This document shows, one piece after another, positions 36,332 to 45,002 of a stretch of DNA of 62,122 bases. A program made the position numbers and the translations under genes. The stretch's first letter is position 1. Each line of letters begins with the position of its first letter. The notes under the pieces were generated by a model. It had not been told where the DNA came from. It worked only from the letters and a program-made list of their open reading frames with translations, and ran no database searches. The stretch is from Bacteroidota bacterium (GTDB lineage: Bacteria > Bacteroidota > Bacteroidia > Flavobacteriales_D > Crocinitomicaceae), in the NCBI GenBank assembly GCA_024280295.1, contig JAJRQK010000062.1, positions 1-62,122 on the forward strand. Reading direction: 5' to 3'.

Positions 36332-37905
36332 TGAAACGCACTTATACCTCATTCCAGATAAATGTGATCTACTTTATTCTTTTCATAGGTATTGCTTGGT
36401 TTTATGGCAATTTCGATACCATGAACCGAGGACCGTATTCACGTCATCAATGGAGACAGTCTGATTGCTTATCGATAACACAACATTATTATCAAGATAA
36501 CTTACCATTCTTAGAGCCAGAAATTCACTGGCAAGGTGAAGGACAAACAGGTAAAACTATAAGCGAATTTCCAATTGTTTACTATAGTGTCGGAAACGTC
36601 TGGAAAATTACAGGAAAGCATTATTGGATCTATCGCTTGCTTAACTTTCTAATTCTTGCGTTAGGTCTATTATACCTCAAAAAGCTCACTCATAAAATTT
36701 TGGACGATAATTTTTGGGCGATATTTGTTCCTCTTCTGCTATTCTCGTCACCACTTCTAGCCTATTATGGAAATAACTTCTTGATGAATGTCAATGCCCT
36801 GTCGCTAGCAATTATTGGAAGCTATCATTTCTATTGCCACAGAACCGAACGCTCCTACAAACATTTGGTTTATGCTTGTACTTTATTCCTTTTTGCAGGA
36901 TTATTGAAAATAACCGCCTTAATGTTGTTCGTTGGTTTTGGAGCGATTTTCCTATACGAAATGTTGCTGCGAGAACAATCACTGAAAACGAGATGGAAAG
37001 AATTACTCCCCTATGCGGGAACGCTAATCCTCATCCTTGGCTGGTACAGTTATACGGGTCATTACAATGAGAACAATATGTCTATGGTTTTCCTTCAGGG
37101 GCTCTTGCCAATATGGGACATCTCTACGGAGGACATCTATTCTAACTGGAAGCTTCTACACAGTGATTTATTACCAGAATATTTCAATATCTCCGCTTTT
37201 TTCTTGCTAGTAATAACATTTATTGGACTACTGATAAATCGTAAAAAAGCGCACCCCTATTTGTTGGCGTTGATGATTCTCACTTCACTGGGAATTATAA
37301 TCTATCTCGTTCTATTCTTTCAAGTCTTTAATGTCCATGAGTATTATTTAATTAATCTATTGGTGATTATTCCGCTCATGACACTTTTGATCTTAACTTT
37401 TTTGAAGAAGCATCATTCCTCAATTCTCAGTTCTAAAGCATTTAAAATTACAGCAAGTATTGGGCTTTTTTTCCTAATTTACTCAGCTGCAGTGAGAACA
37501 ATTGCAAAGTACGACATTGGTGCTAGTTGGGTGCGAAACTCTGCAATTCTTGATAAGGAAGATGTTGCATACTGGCAATGGTATCATTGGAATTACGGTA
37601 ATACATACAAGGATCTTGAAACAATCGAGCCATATCTAGAAAGTCTTGGAATAAAAAAGGAAGACAAAGTAATTTCTATGCCTGATGGTAGTATAACCAT
37701 CACACTTAATCTTATGAACAGGAACGGCTACAATGATTATGGTTATCATCATCTGCCTAAAGAAGAACGAATAGAGAAACAAATTGAATGGGGTGCCAAA
37801 TACCTCGTTGTAAATGACACTTCAATTCTACACGAAGAATACATTCAGTCATTTATTAAGCATAAAATTGGAGCTACTGACCATGTATTTATTTATCGAC
37901 TGTAA
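36328..37905 (+). CDS. Integral membrane glycosyltransferase of the GT39/ArnT-like type
   Basis: Starting at ATG 36328 (ATGA overlap with xseB) it has 525 residues; a longer frame into xseB is rejected. About ten to eleven membrane helices. The first periplasmic loop contains HQWRQSDCLSI, the acidic/Trp-Arg-Gln motif of polyprenyl-phosphate-sugar dependent glycosyltransferases, and a soluble C-terminal domain follows the last helix. It likely transfers a sugar from a lipid carrier to a surface glycan, lipid or protein. The gene neighbourhood gives no pathway. Confidence 0.78.
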   Translation: MMKRTYTSFQINVIYFILFIGIAWFYGNFDTMNRGPYSRHQWRQSDCLSITQHYYQDNLPFLEPEIHWQGEGQTGKTISEFPIVYYSVGNVWKITGKHYWIYRLLNFLILALGLLYLKKLTHKILDDNFWAIFVPLLLFSSPLLAYYGNNFLMNVNALSLAIIGSYHFYCHRTERSYKHLVYACTLFLFAGLLKITALMLFVGFGAIFLYEMLLREQSLKTRWKELLPYAGTLILILGWYSYTGHYNENNMSMVFLQGLLPIWDISTEDIYSNWKLLHSDLLPEYFNISAFFLLVITFIGLLINRKKAHPYLLALMILTSLGIIIYLVLFFQVFNVHEYYLINLLVIIPLMTLLILTFLKKHHSSILSSKAFKITASIGLFFLIYSAAVRTIAKYDIGASWVRNSAILDKEDVAYWQWYHWNYGNTYKDLETIEPYLESLGIKKEDKVISMPDGSITITLNLMNRNGYNDYGYHHLPKEERIEKQIEWGAKYLVVNDTSILHEEYIQSFIKHKIGATDHVFIYRL

Positions 37906-37963
37906 ACACAATCTAAGGTGCAATTTCCGAATAGTATGGCTACATTGCTGCAAAAAAACTAAC

Positions 37964-38671
37964 ATGAAAAAAACTCTTTTCTTTTCAATACTAGTGACAA
38001 TATTGTTTTTTTCCTCTTGTGGGAACGAAAGATCAACCGAAGAATCCTCTAATACTGAAACTTCATCGGAGAATACAAGCAGTGATGATGACAATACCAA
38101 TGAGGTAAGTGTAGAAGAAATGAGTCGCAAAAAAGAGCTTCTTACTTCACTAATTGGAAACTATACCCTTGATTATATCGAAGGAGCAATGGGAGCTAAT
38201 GGAATGGTGGAATATACACTTCATGACGCTGAATGGAGGGCATTGGCATCTTCAATTGAAGAAGGGGTGAGAGAAGCGTACGACTTTGATCTCACAAGTG
38301 CTGATCAGAAGAAAATTAACTCCATGTTGATTTCCGTTTCGGACGATTTAACTGTGACTTTTTCAAGCAATGGCAAGGACTATTTTTCTGTCCTCTTTTC
38401 CGAAGAAGGTATGTCATACAACTTAGCCAAACCAGTAGCAGATTATTATTCTGTAATTCCAGAAGCATTGACACCGACAACAAAGTTCGTCAATTCTGAT
38501 CTTTATCTTTATGCAGAAGATGGATTTAAGGAAGGTGAACTAGAAGGGGCAGACATACTTGACATTGGTGCAGATGCGATGATGTTAACGTACAATGAAT
38601 CATCAAAATCATTTGAGCTAAGTATTTTCTATGCAGATTGCTGCGACACTGGAATTTATACGTTTAAATAG
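37964..38671 (+). CDS. Hypothetical lipoprotein
   Basis: 235 residues from ATG 37964; the frame is open further upstream but only this Met gives a lipoprotein leader (KKTLFFSILVTILFFSSC). After the lipobox there is a Ser/Thr/Glu/Asp-rich linker (about 22-50) and a beta-rich globular domain, with a CC pair near the C-terminus (YADCCDTG). No family recognised. It is followed by a clear terminator. Confidence 0.75.
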   Translation: MKKTLFFSILVTILFFSSCGNERSTEESSNTETSSENTSSDDDNTNEVSVEEMSRKKELLTSLIGNYTLDYIEGAMGANGMVEYTLHDAEWRALASSIEEGVREAYDFDLTSADQKKINSMLISVSDDLTVTFSSNGKDYFSVLFSEEGMSYNLAKPVADYYSVIPEALTPTTKFVNSDLYLYAEDGFKEGELEGADILDIGADAMMLTYNESSKSFELSIFYADCCDTGIYTFK

Positions 38672-38692
38672 AGCCTCGAATAAATTTATTGT

Positions 38693-38729
38693 TGGGCAAC
38701 ATGGGTTTACTGTTGCCCATTTTTATTTT
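38693..38729 (+). terminator. Rho-independent terminator
   Basis: TGGGCAACA (38693-38701) pairs perfectly with TGTTGCCCA (38711-38719), followed by a T-rich tail. It separates the lipoprotein gene from the convergent SCO1 gene. Confidence 0.8.
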
Positions 38730-38748
38730 CGAATAGTTCAACTACGGG

Positions 38749-39411
38749 TCAATCTTCTTCTACTAATAACTTATCTATATCTTCAATCAACTTAGTGACT
38801 TCCGATTTACTTGTTCCATCATAATAGCCTCGAATTCGCATCTGACGATCAACCAATACAAAATTGTTTGTGTGAATGAAATCGCTTCCTGCATCCCCAA
38901 GATTTTGCGCTTCTGCTGGCTTCAGAATGAAAAAAGATTTTCGAGCTAGGTCATAAAGTTTTTCTTTCGTGCCAGTTAAAAAATGCCATTGACCATCTTT
39001 AGCATCATGACCTTCGGCATAAAGTTTCATTTGCTCAACTGTATCAACCTTTGGGTCAACCGTAAAACTTAAAATCCTAACATCCTCGTTGTTAGAATAA
39101 GCAAATTGCACACGTTTCATTTGCTGATTCATCTTAGGGCAGATCGTTCCGCAAGTCGTGAAAAAATATTCAGCAACAAAGACTTTTCCTTCCACTTCAC
39201 TTTGTGTGATGGTTTCATTATTTTGATTCTGGAACGCGAAATTTCCGATCTTGTGACCAAAGCCAATTCTTAGCATTTCCGGATCGACCATTTCCTCATT
39301 TAGATCTACAGGATTAATAATTGGCAAAGGTTTTTCATCACGAATATTGAAAAAGTACCCCACTGATATTGCTACCCCAAAAACAATAAGAAGTCCAATC
39401 ATCCATCTCAT
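38749..39411 (-). CDS. SCO1/SenC family copper chaperone
   Basis: 220 residues with an N-terminal membrane anchor (WMIGLLIVFGVAISVGYFF) and a thioredoxin-like domain. The copper site is visible: TCGTICPKMN (CxxxC) and the later His in SDFIHTNNFVLVD. SCO proteins deliver copper to, or reduce, the CuA centre of oxidase subunit II, so this one plausibly serves the coxB product encoded 31 kb away. A -7 box lies directly at its start. Confidence 0.92.
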   Translation of the reverse strand: MRWMIGLLIVFGVAISVGYFFNIRDEKPLPIINPVDLNEEMVDPEMLRIGFGHKIGNFAFQNQNNETITQSEVEGKVFVAEYFFTTCGTICPKMNQQMKRVQFAYSNNEDVRILSFTVDPKVDTVEQMKLYAEGHDAKDGQWHFLTGTKEKLYDLARKSFFILKPAEAQNLGDAGSDFIHTNNFVLVDRQMRIRGYYDGTSKSEVTKLIEDIDKLLVEED

Positions 39412-39415
39412 AGCA

Positions 39416-39423
39416 CAAATTTA
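39416..39423 (-). promoter_or_regulatory. Probable -7 promoter box of the SCO1 gene
   Basis: TAAATTTG on the minus strand, only 4 bp from the ATG at 39411; the transcript would be nearly leaderless. Confidence 0.45.
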
Positions 39424-39482
39424 CAGATTCAAGTTTCACAACATCTAAAAATAGTTACTTTTATTCACCAATAAAAAACAGA

Positions 39483-40532
39483 ATGTCAATAAATACAATT
39501 CTACTTAACACAATATGTACCACGCCAGGAGCTCCTGGGTTCGAGCAAAAAATCCGTGAATTGGTTCTTGACGAAATTAAAGACCTTGCTGATGAAATTG
39601 AAGTTGACAACCTGGGAAATGTCTATGCAATCAAACGTGGGAAAGGTGATAAGAAGATTATGGTTGGAGCACACATGGATGAAATTGGCTTCATTGTGAC
39701 TCATATTGATGACAATGGATTTATCCGTTTCCATACACTTGGTGGTTTTGATCCAAAAACATTAACAGCTCAACGGGTGATCGTTCATGGCACGAAAGAT
39801 ATTATAGGTGTGATGGCCTCGAAGCCTATTCATGTTATGACGACGGAAGAGCGAAATAAAATTGCAAAAACAAAAGATTACTTCATTGACACAGGAATGA
39901 GTGCTGAAGAGGTAAAAGAAATTGTTGAAATTGGAACCCCAATCACTCGCGAGCGCGAATTCATCGAAATGGGGAATTGTGTAAATGGTAAATCACTCGA
40001 TAATCGTCTAGCTGTTTTTATTTTAATCGAGACACTCCGAAATTTAAAAGATAAAGAAATTCCTTACGATTTATACGGTGTTTTTACTGTACAAGAAGAA
40101 GTTGGAATTCGCGGAGCAAATGTTGCTGCACTCAAAATAAATCCTGATTTTGGCTTTGGTCTCGATACAACAATTGCTTTTGATTTACCTGGAGCTGCTG
40201 CACATGAAAAAATTACAGAACTTGGTAAAGGAACAGCTATAAAAATAATGGATGCTGGCACTATCTGTGATTTCCGAATGGTGAAATTTATGAAGCAAAC
40301 GGCAGATAAACACGGAATTACTTGGCAACCGGAGATATTAACTGCTGGCGGAACTGACACATCAGGGATTCAACGAATGACAGAAGGAGGATCTATTGCT
40401 GGAGCAGTATCTATACCAACACGAAATTTGCATCAAGTGATTGAAATGGCCGATAAAGACGATATAGAAGGAAGCATCAAGTTACTAACTGCATGCATCA
40501 CAGATATTAATTCCTACGATTGGAGTTTTTAA
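39483..40532 (+). CDS. M42 family metallopeptidase (aminopeptidase/endoglucanase type)
   Basis: 349 residues, normal for M42. Metal ligands and catalytic segments are visible: VGAHMDEIGFIVTHI, KSLDNRLAVFILIETL, FTVQEEVGIRGA, GLDTTIAFDLPG, and a final His in PTRNLHQVIEM. These cobalt/zinc aminopeptidases form large cytosolic dodecamers that trim peptides. It stands at the head of a same-strand run of genes. Confidence 0.92.
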   Translation: MSINTILLNTICTTPGAPGFEQKIRELVLDEIKDLADEIEVDNLGNVYAIKRGKGDKKIMVGAHMDEIGFIVTHIDDNGFIRFHTLGGFDPKTLTAQRVIVHGTKDIIGVMASKPIHVMTTEERNKIAKTKDYFIDTGMSAEEVKEIVEIGTPITREREFIEMGNCVNGKSLDNRLAVFILIETLRNLKDKEIPYDLYGVFTVQEEVGIRGANVAALKINPDFGFGLDTTIAFDLPGAAAHEKITELGKGTAIKIMDAGTICDFRMVKFMKQTADKHGITWQPEILTAGGTDTSGIQRMTEGGSIAGAVSIPTRNLHQVIEMADKDDIEGSIKLLTACITDINSYDWSF

Positions 40533-40558
40533 ATATAAAATACACTACAATAAAAAAT

Positions 40559-41038
40559 ATGGACGTAAAAGATTTATTACAAAATGACACCGTAAAAGGA
40601 CTACTAGACAAGTTTGGAATTCCACCTGAAAAGGCCGAAGGATTTGCTAATCAAGCAATGAATGCAATTAAATCTAAGTTCAGTAAGGATCCTAAACAGA
40701 TGTCTAGCTTACTTTCAGACAACAAGAATACTGAGCACGATGAAGCAATTTCAAAAGAAGTCGAAGATGACTTTGTAGACCGATTGACCAAGAAAGTTGG
40801 ACTATCTGATGACATGGCAAAGAAGGCAAAGGATGCAATTCCTGGGATCATGAGTCAAGTTACAAGCAAATTGTCAAAAGAAGGAAAAAATGATGAAGGC
40901 GGTATTGCAGGAATGCTCGGTAGCTTAACAGATATGTTTGATGGTGATGACGAACCATCAAAAAAAGGAGGAAAGAAAAATTCAAAAAAGAAATCTGGTG
41001 GAATTGGAAGCCTAATTAGCAGATTCTTTGGAAAGTAA
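40559..41038 (+). CDS. Small Lys/Asp-rich hypothetical protein (DUF937-like)
   Basis: 159 residues from ATG 40559; an upstream start inside the peptidase gene is rejected. No signal peptide. The first ~40 residues (LQNDTVKGLLDKFGIPPEKA) resemble DUF937-type repeats; the region KKVGLSDDMAKKAKDAIPGIM repeats the pattern. The C-terminus is a Gly/Ser/Lys tail ending in ISRFFGK. The HerA-like gene begins 17 bp later. Confidence 0.7.
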   Translation: MDVKDLLQNDTVKGLLDKFGIPPEKAEGFANQAMNAIKSKFSKDPKQMSSLLSDNKNTEHDEAISKEVEDDFVDRLTKKVGLSDDMAKKAKDAIPGIMSQVTSKLSKEGKNDEGGIAGMLGSLTDMFDGDDEPSKKGGKKNSKKKSGGIGSLISRFFGK

Positions 41039-41055
41039 TTAAGAGATTATTATAC

Positions 41056-42729
41056 ATGTCAAAAACAGAATTTCAGAAAGTAATTAAGGAAGGGTACACG
41101 TTTAAGGGAGATTCCATTACCGTAGGAGGAGCTATGATTGATGGTGAGGCCATAGCAGGCACACATATCAAGATTCCGCTTAAAACATTGAATCGACATG
41201 GGCTGATTTCTGGTGCCACAGGAACTGGTAAAACAAAATCTTTGCAGGTTATTGCCGAACAATTATCGAAAAAGGGAATCCCTTCACTTTTGATGGATAT
41301 TAAAGGAGATTTAAGTGGACTTGCCGCTCCTGGTTCTGTTAATGATTTTATTGAAAAGCGACATGCTGCAATTGATCTTCCATACAAGCCAATGCCACTT
41401 CCCGTAGAGTTAATGACTATTTCCAATGGAGAAGGAACACGATTAAAAGCAACGGTCACTGAATTTGGTCCGACACTTCTCTCGAAAATTTTAGGTCTAA
41501 ATGACACACAATCAAGTGTTATTTCGTTAATTTTTGTTTTTGCGGATAATCAAAAACTACCACTAATCGACTTGAAGGATTTGCGGAAAATGCTTCAATA
41601 TGTAGTCAATGAAGGAAAAAAAGAAATAGAACAAGAATACGGGCAAGTTGCATCATCTACGGTGAATACAATCATGCGAAAGGTGATCGAACTCGAGCAG
41701 CAAGGCGCAGAATCATTCTTTGGAGAGCGTTCATTTGATCCTAAGGATCTACTTCGAACAGATGAGAATGGAAACGGAATAATCTCTATTATCCGATTGA
41801 TGGATATCCAAAGTAAGCCAAAATTATTTTCAACATTCATGCTTAGTCTACTCGCTGAAATTTATGGGTCTTTTCCTGAGGAAGGTGATATGGATAAACC
41901 CAAACTTTGTATTTTCATCGATGAAGCTCACTTGGTTTTTGATGAAGCATCTTCTGCGCTTGTAGATCAACTAGAGGTCATTGTAAAACTAATTAGGTCG
42001 AAGGGTGTTGGGATTTTCTTCTGTACCCAAAACCCTGTTGATGTTCCTGAAGATATATTGGCGCAACTAGGCTTAAAGGTTCAGCATGCACTTAGAGCAT
42101 TTACAGCGAAAGACAGAAAAGCGATCAAACAAGCTGCCGAGAATTATCCTATTTCAGAGTTTTATGACACAGAAGAAATAATTACCCAACTTGGAATAGG
42201 TGAGGCACTAATAACTGCACTCAACGAAAAAGGTATCCCTACACCTTTAGCAGCGACAATTTGTCGAGCACCCTTATCACGTATGGATATACTTGAGCCA
42301 TCTGAGGTGAAAGAACTCATTGCAAAATCCACTATTCTGGAAAAGTACAATGAAGAAATCGATCGAGATAGTGCTTATGAAATATTAACTGGTAAAATTG
42401 AACGAGCTGCCACTGATGAAAAACAAAAAGAAGCTCGTGATGAGCAAGAAAAGGCTGATAAAATTCTACGCGAAAAGCAAGAAAAGACTCGTGCAGCGGA
42501 ACTAAAGAAATTTGAACAAGAGGAGACAAAGAGATCTCGCGAACTTGAAAAGGAAACGGAACGAAATAGAAAGACAGTAGAAAGAGCCCGGAAAAAATCT
42601 GAATCTGAACGTGAGGATCTATGGGGAGATATTGCAGAAGGAGTTACAAAGGGAGCAACCTCAAAGAGAGGTGGTGGATGGATTGGCAGCCTGACGCGTG
42701 GACTCTTGGGAATTCTAAAAGGAAAATAA
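41056..42729 (+). CDS. HerA-like ATPase, DUF853 family
   Basis: 557 residues. FtsK/HerA-type ATPase: Walker A ISGATGTGKTKS, Walker B CIFIDEAHLVFDEAS, and FFCTQNPVDVPEDILAQLG after it. A charged coiled coil (~440-525) and a Gly-rich end follow. DUF853 proteins are predicted to be DNA- or nucleic acid-translocating ATPases; the actual substrate is unknown. The next gene starts directly after the stop codon. Confidence 0.88.
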   Translation: MSKTEFQKVIKEGYTFKGDSITVGGAMIDGEAIAGTHIKIPLKTLNRHGLISGATGTGKTKSLQVIAEQLSKKGIPSLLMDIKGDLSGLAAPGSVNDFIEKRHAAIDLPYKPMPLPVELMTISNGEGTRLKATVTEFGPTLLSKILGLNDTQSSVISLIFVFADNQKLPLIDLKDLRKMLQYVVNEGKKEIEQEYGQVASSTVNTIMRKVIELEQQGAESFFGERSFDPKDLLRTDENGNGIISIIRLMDIQSKPKLFSTFMLSLLAEIYGSFPEEGDMDKPKLCIFIDEAHLVFDEASSALVDQLEVIVKLIRSKGVGIFFCTQNPVDVPEDILAQLGLKVQHALRAFTAKDRKAIKQAAENYPISEFYDTEEIITQLGIGEALITALNEKGIPTPLAATICRAPLSRMDILEPSEVKELIAKSTILEKYNEEIDRDSAYEILTGKIERAATDEKQKEARDEQEKADKILREKQEKTRAAELKKFEQEETKRSRELEKETERNRKTVERARKKSESEREDLWGDIAEGVTKGATSKRGGGWIGSLTRGLLGILKGK

Positions 42730-43797
42730 ATGAAACGAATAAGTGTCCTTTTCCTTCTTATCACCACATTTGGATGTGGCGAGGAGTCGGCAAGAGAATT
42801 TATAGATGAATTAACAGCAAATATGGAAGATAGTTCAAACAAAAATAAAGCTTCATTCTCTGGGAGGGCAATCGTTTTTTACAATGTTGAGAACTTATTC
42901 GACACTAAAAATGATCCCACTAAAAATGATGATGAATTCACTCCTAATGGCGAAAAAAAGTGGACAAACGAACGGTTCGAAAAGAAACTCGAAAGAATCG
43001 AAGATGCCCTTGATGAGTTCAATGAACCTCCAATACTTATTGGTTTAGTGGAAGTTGAAAATAAATCTGTTCTCGAAGATTTGGTCGACGAAGGTGATTT
43101 TAATGATGTAAACTATGGAATAGCTCATTTTGATTCTCCTGACCGACGAGGAATTGATTGTGCTTTACTCTATGATAAAGATGTATTCACGGTTGTTGAA
43201 AGTTCGAAAATTGCAGTGAAACTTGATTATAATCGAAATTTTGTTACAAGAGATATCCTCTATGTTGTTGGTGAATTTGACGGAGGATCAACACTCCACG
43301 TTTTTGTTAATCACTGGTCTTCAAGAAGAGAGGGGAAACTCGAAACTGAACACAAACGCATGGAGGCTGCACAAACGCTTAGAGACAAAGTAGATGAAAT
43401 ACTAGGAGACGATTCATCAGCAAACATTATCATTCTAGGTGACTTTAATGATCATCCTAATGATAAAAGTCTTGAATTTGTACTTCGGGCAAAGGAATCT
43501 GGCTATGAAGAAGATGGTGATTTGATCAATTTACTATACGATGATCATCTAAATGGTTTAGGAACTTCGGTTCATCGAGATAAATGGGCTGTTTTAGATC
43601 AAATAATTGTCTCTCAACCGCTCTATGATGGAAATTCTGGAATTGCCATTGATGGAAATGATGCAGGAATTATTCGACGCGATAAAATGATGTTTAAACG
43701 AAGAGATGGCTTCGAAAAACCAAATGCAACCTATGGGGGGCGAAAATACTACGGTGGATATTCAGACCATCTTCCTGTATATATACTATTGAAATAA
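42730..43797 (+). CDS. Endonuclease/exonuclease/phosphatase-family lipoprotein
   Basis: 355 residues with a lipoprotein leader (KRISVLFLLITTFGCG). The EEP fold is shown by FYNVENLFDTKNDP, LVEVENKSVLEDL, VFVNHWSSRREGK, ILGDFNDHPND and a final YSDHLPVYI, which supply the metal and catalytic residues. Such exported enzymes cleave DNA, phospholipids or other phosphodiesters outside the cytoplasm. ATG follows the preceding stop with no gap. Confidence 0.9.
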   Translation: MKRISVLFLLITTFGCGEESAREFIDELTANMEDSSNKNKASFSGRAIVFYNVENLFDTKNDPTKNDDEFTPNGEKKWTNERFEKKLERIEDALDEFNEPPILIGLVEVENKSVLEDLVDEGDFNDVNYGIAHFDSPDRRGIDCALLYDKDVFTVVESSKIAVKLDYNRNFVTRDILYVVGEFDGGSTLHVFVNHWSSRREGKLETEHKRMEAAQTLRDKVDEILGDDSSANIIILGDFNDHPNDKSLEFVLRAKESGYEEDGDLINLLYDDHLNGLGTSVHRDKWAVLDQIIVSQPLYDGNSGIAIDGNDAGIIRRDKMMFKRRDGFEKPNATYGGRKYYGGYSDHLPVYILLK

Positions 43798-43800
43798 AAA

Positions 43801-44568
43801 ATGGCATTACTTGACAATCACGACCCGAAAGGGCTTAAACATTGGAACAAAGAGGATATCAAAGCGGAAACGAAAGATATTCTCAAGGAAATAGCAGAGT
43901 ACACAAAGCGCTTGTACGCAGAAGGGGAACGGAGTATCTTAGTTGTCTTACAAGGAATGGATGCTTCTGGAAAAGATGGATTAACCCGCACACTCTTTGG
44001 GAAAAGTAGTCCCGCTTGGATAGATGTTCACTCGTTTAAAAAACCCTCAATTGAAGAATCAGCCCATGATTTTCTATGGCGAATTCACAAGTGTACCCCG
44101 AAAAAAGGAATGATTAATGTATTCAATAGGTCTCATTACGAGGACATTTTAGTTCCTTCGGTTTATGGACTGTTTGACCCCGAGACAATTGAAAGTCGCT
44201 ATGAGAAAATCAATCAATTCGAGAAATACTTAGAATCAACTGGCACGAAGATCATTAAGTTTTATATGAATTTGAGTTATGATAAGCAAGAAGAAAAATT
44301 ACTAGAAAGAATCAATTTAAGGGAAAAACACTGGAAACATAGTGACAACGATTGGGAATCACGTGATAATTGGAATGCATTTATGAAAGTGTATGATACT
44401 ATTTTCAGTCGCTGTAATGATATTCCATGGCATATAATTCCGTGTGATACTAATTGGGCAAAGCTATATAGTGGTGCACAAATTCTTCTGAAAGAATTAA
44501 AGGAAATCAATCCACAATATGGAGATATGAAAACAGATAAATTTATGTCTAATTATTCTGAGAAATGA
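43801..44568 (+). CDS. Polyphosphate kinase 2 family protein
   Basis: 255 residues. Walker A GMDASGKDGL, and Walker B-like NRSHYEDIL; the lid region includes NLREKHWKHSDNDW. These are signatures of PPK2, which phosphorylates nucleotides from polyphosphate. It is one of the shorter, single-domain forms. The gene is 3 bp after the EEP lipoprotein gene and probably in the same transcript. Confidence 0.93.
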   Translation: MALLDNHDPKGLKHWNKEDIKAETKDILKEIAEYTKRLYAEGERSILVVLQGMDASGKDGLTRTLFGKSSPAWIDVHSFKKPSIEESAHDFLWRIHKCTPKKGMINVFNRSHYEDILVPSVYGLFDPETIESRYEKINQFEKYLESTGTKIIKFYMNLSYDKQEEKLLERINLREKHWKHSDNDWESRDNWNAFMKVYDTIFSRCNDIPWHIIPCDTNWAKLYSGAQILLKELKEINPQYGDMKTDKFMSNYSEK

Positions 44569-44613
44569 ATCACCCATTGAAAATGGAGAGGTGCAGTCAA
44601 ACAAATATCTACG

Positions 44614-44907
44614 TTAGCTCTTATCGAGAACTTTAGGAATTCTGAAATAATCTGAATCGCTTTGCGGTGCGTTTTTCAATGCTTGTTCTTGAGTAATTGA
44701 ATCAACAGCGATATCTTCACGTAATCTATTTACCTCATCGGACATAAAAATCAATGGCTCTACGTTTTCAGTTTCGACTTCCTTCAACTTATCGATGAAG
44801 GTAATGATCCGTTCTATGTCACCACGAATAGCATCTTTTGCCTCTCCCTCAAACTCTAGTCGAGCCAAGTGTGCAATATGATCAACTGTTTCCTCGGTAA
44901 TCTTCAT
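44614..44907 (-). CDS. gatC: Asp-tRNA(Asn)/Glu-tRNA(Gln) amidotransferase subunit C
   Basis: 97 residues, standard size. VDHIAHLARLEFEGE at the N-terminus and the C-terminal RLREDIAVDSITQEQALKNAP match GatC. It stabilises GatA in the amidotransferase that makes Gln-tRNA or Asn-tRNA. gatA and gatB are not adjacent. A TACCTTTG box lies 4 bp before the ATG. Confidence 0.94.
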   Translation of the reverse strand: MKITEETVDHIAHLARLEFEGEAKDAIRGDIERIITFIDKLKEVETENVEPLIFMSDEVNRLREDIAVDSITQEQALKNAPQSDSDYFRIPKVLDKS

Positions 44908-44911
44908 GCGG

Positions 44912-44919
44912 CAAAGGTA
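44912..44919 (-). promoter_or_regulatory. Probable -7 promoter box of gatC
   Basis: TACCTTTG on the minus strand, 4 bp from the ATG, which again implies a nearly leaderless transcript. Confidence 0.5.
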
Positions 44920-44950
44920 CGAACATGAGGCTTAACTTTTGTATAACTTT

Positions 44951-44990
44951 GAATAAAAAAGGCGGTAATTTCTTATCGCCTTTTTTATTC
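44951..44990 (-). terminator. Rho-independent terminator, symmetrical
   Basis: Perfect 14-bp inverted repeat (44951-44964 with 44977-44990), GGCG core and A/T-tracts on both sides. It lies 12 bp after the stop of the DUF2341 gene on the minus strand. Confidence 0.9.
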
Positions 44991-45002
44991 AAATTAGAAT
45001 TG

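Noticed and set aside
41073-41507. 144-codon minus-strand ORF opposite the HerA-like gene
   Set aside because: Lies over the Walker A coding region of a clear ATPase; no start signal or neighbour context.
42375-42842. 155-codon minus-strand ORF opposite the HerA-like gene
   Set aside because: It is the complement of the charged coiled-coil coding region (Ser/Phe-rich translation), a common artefact.
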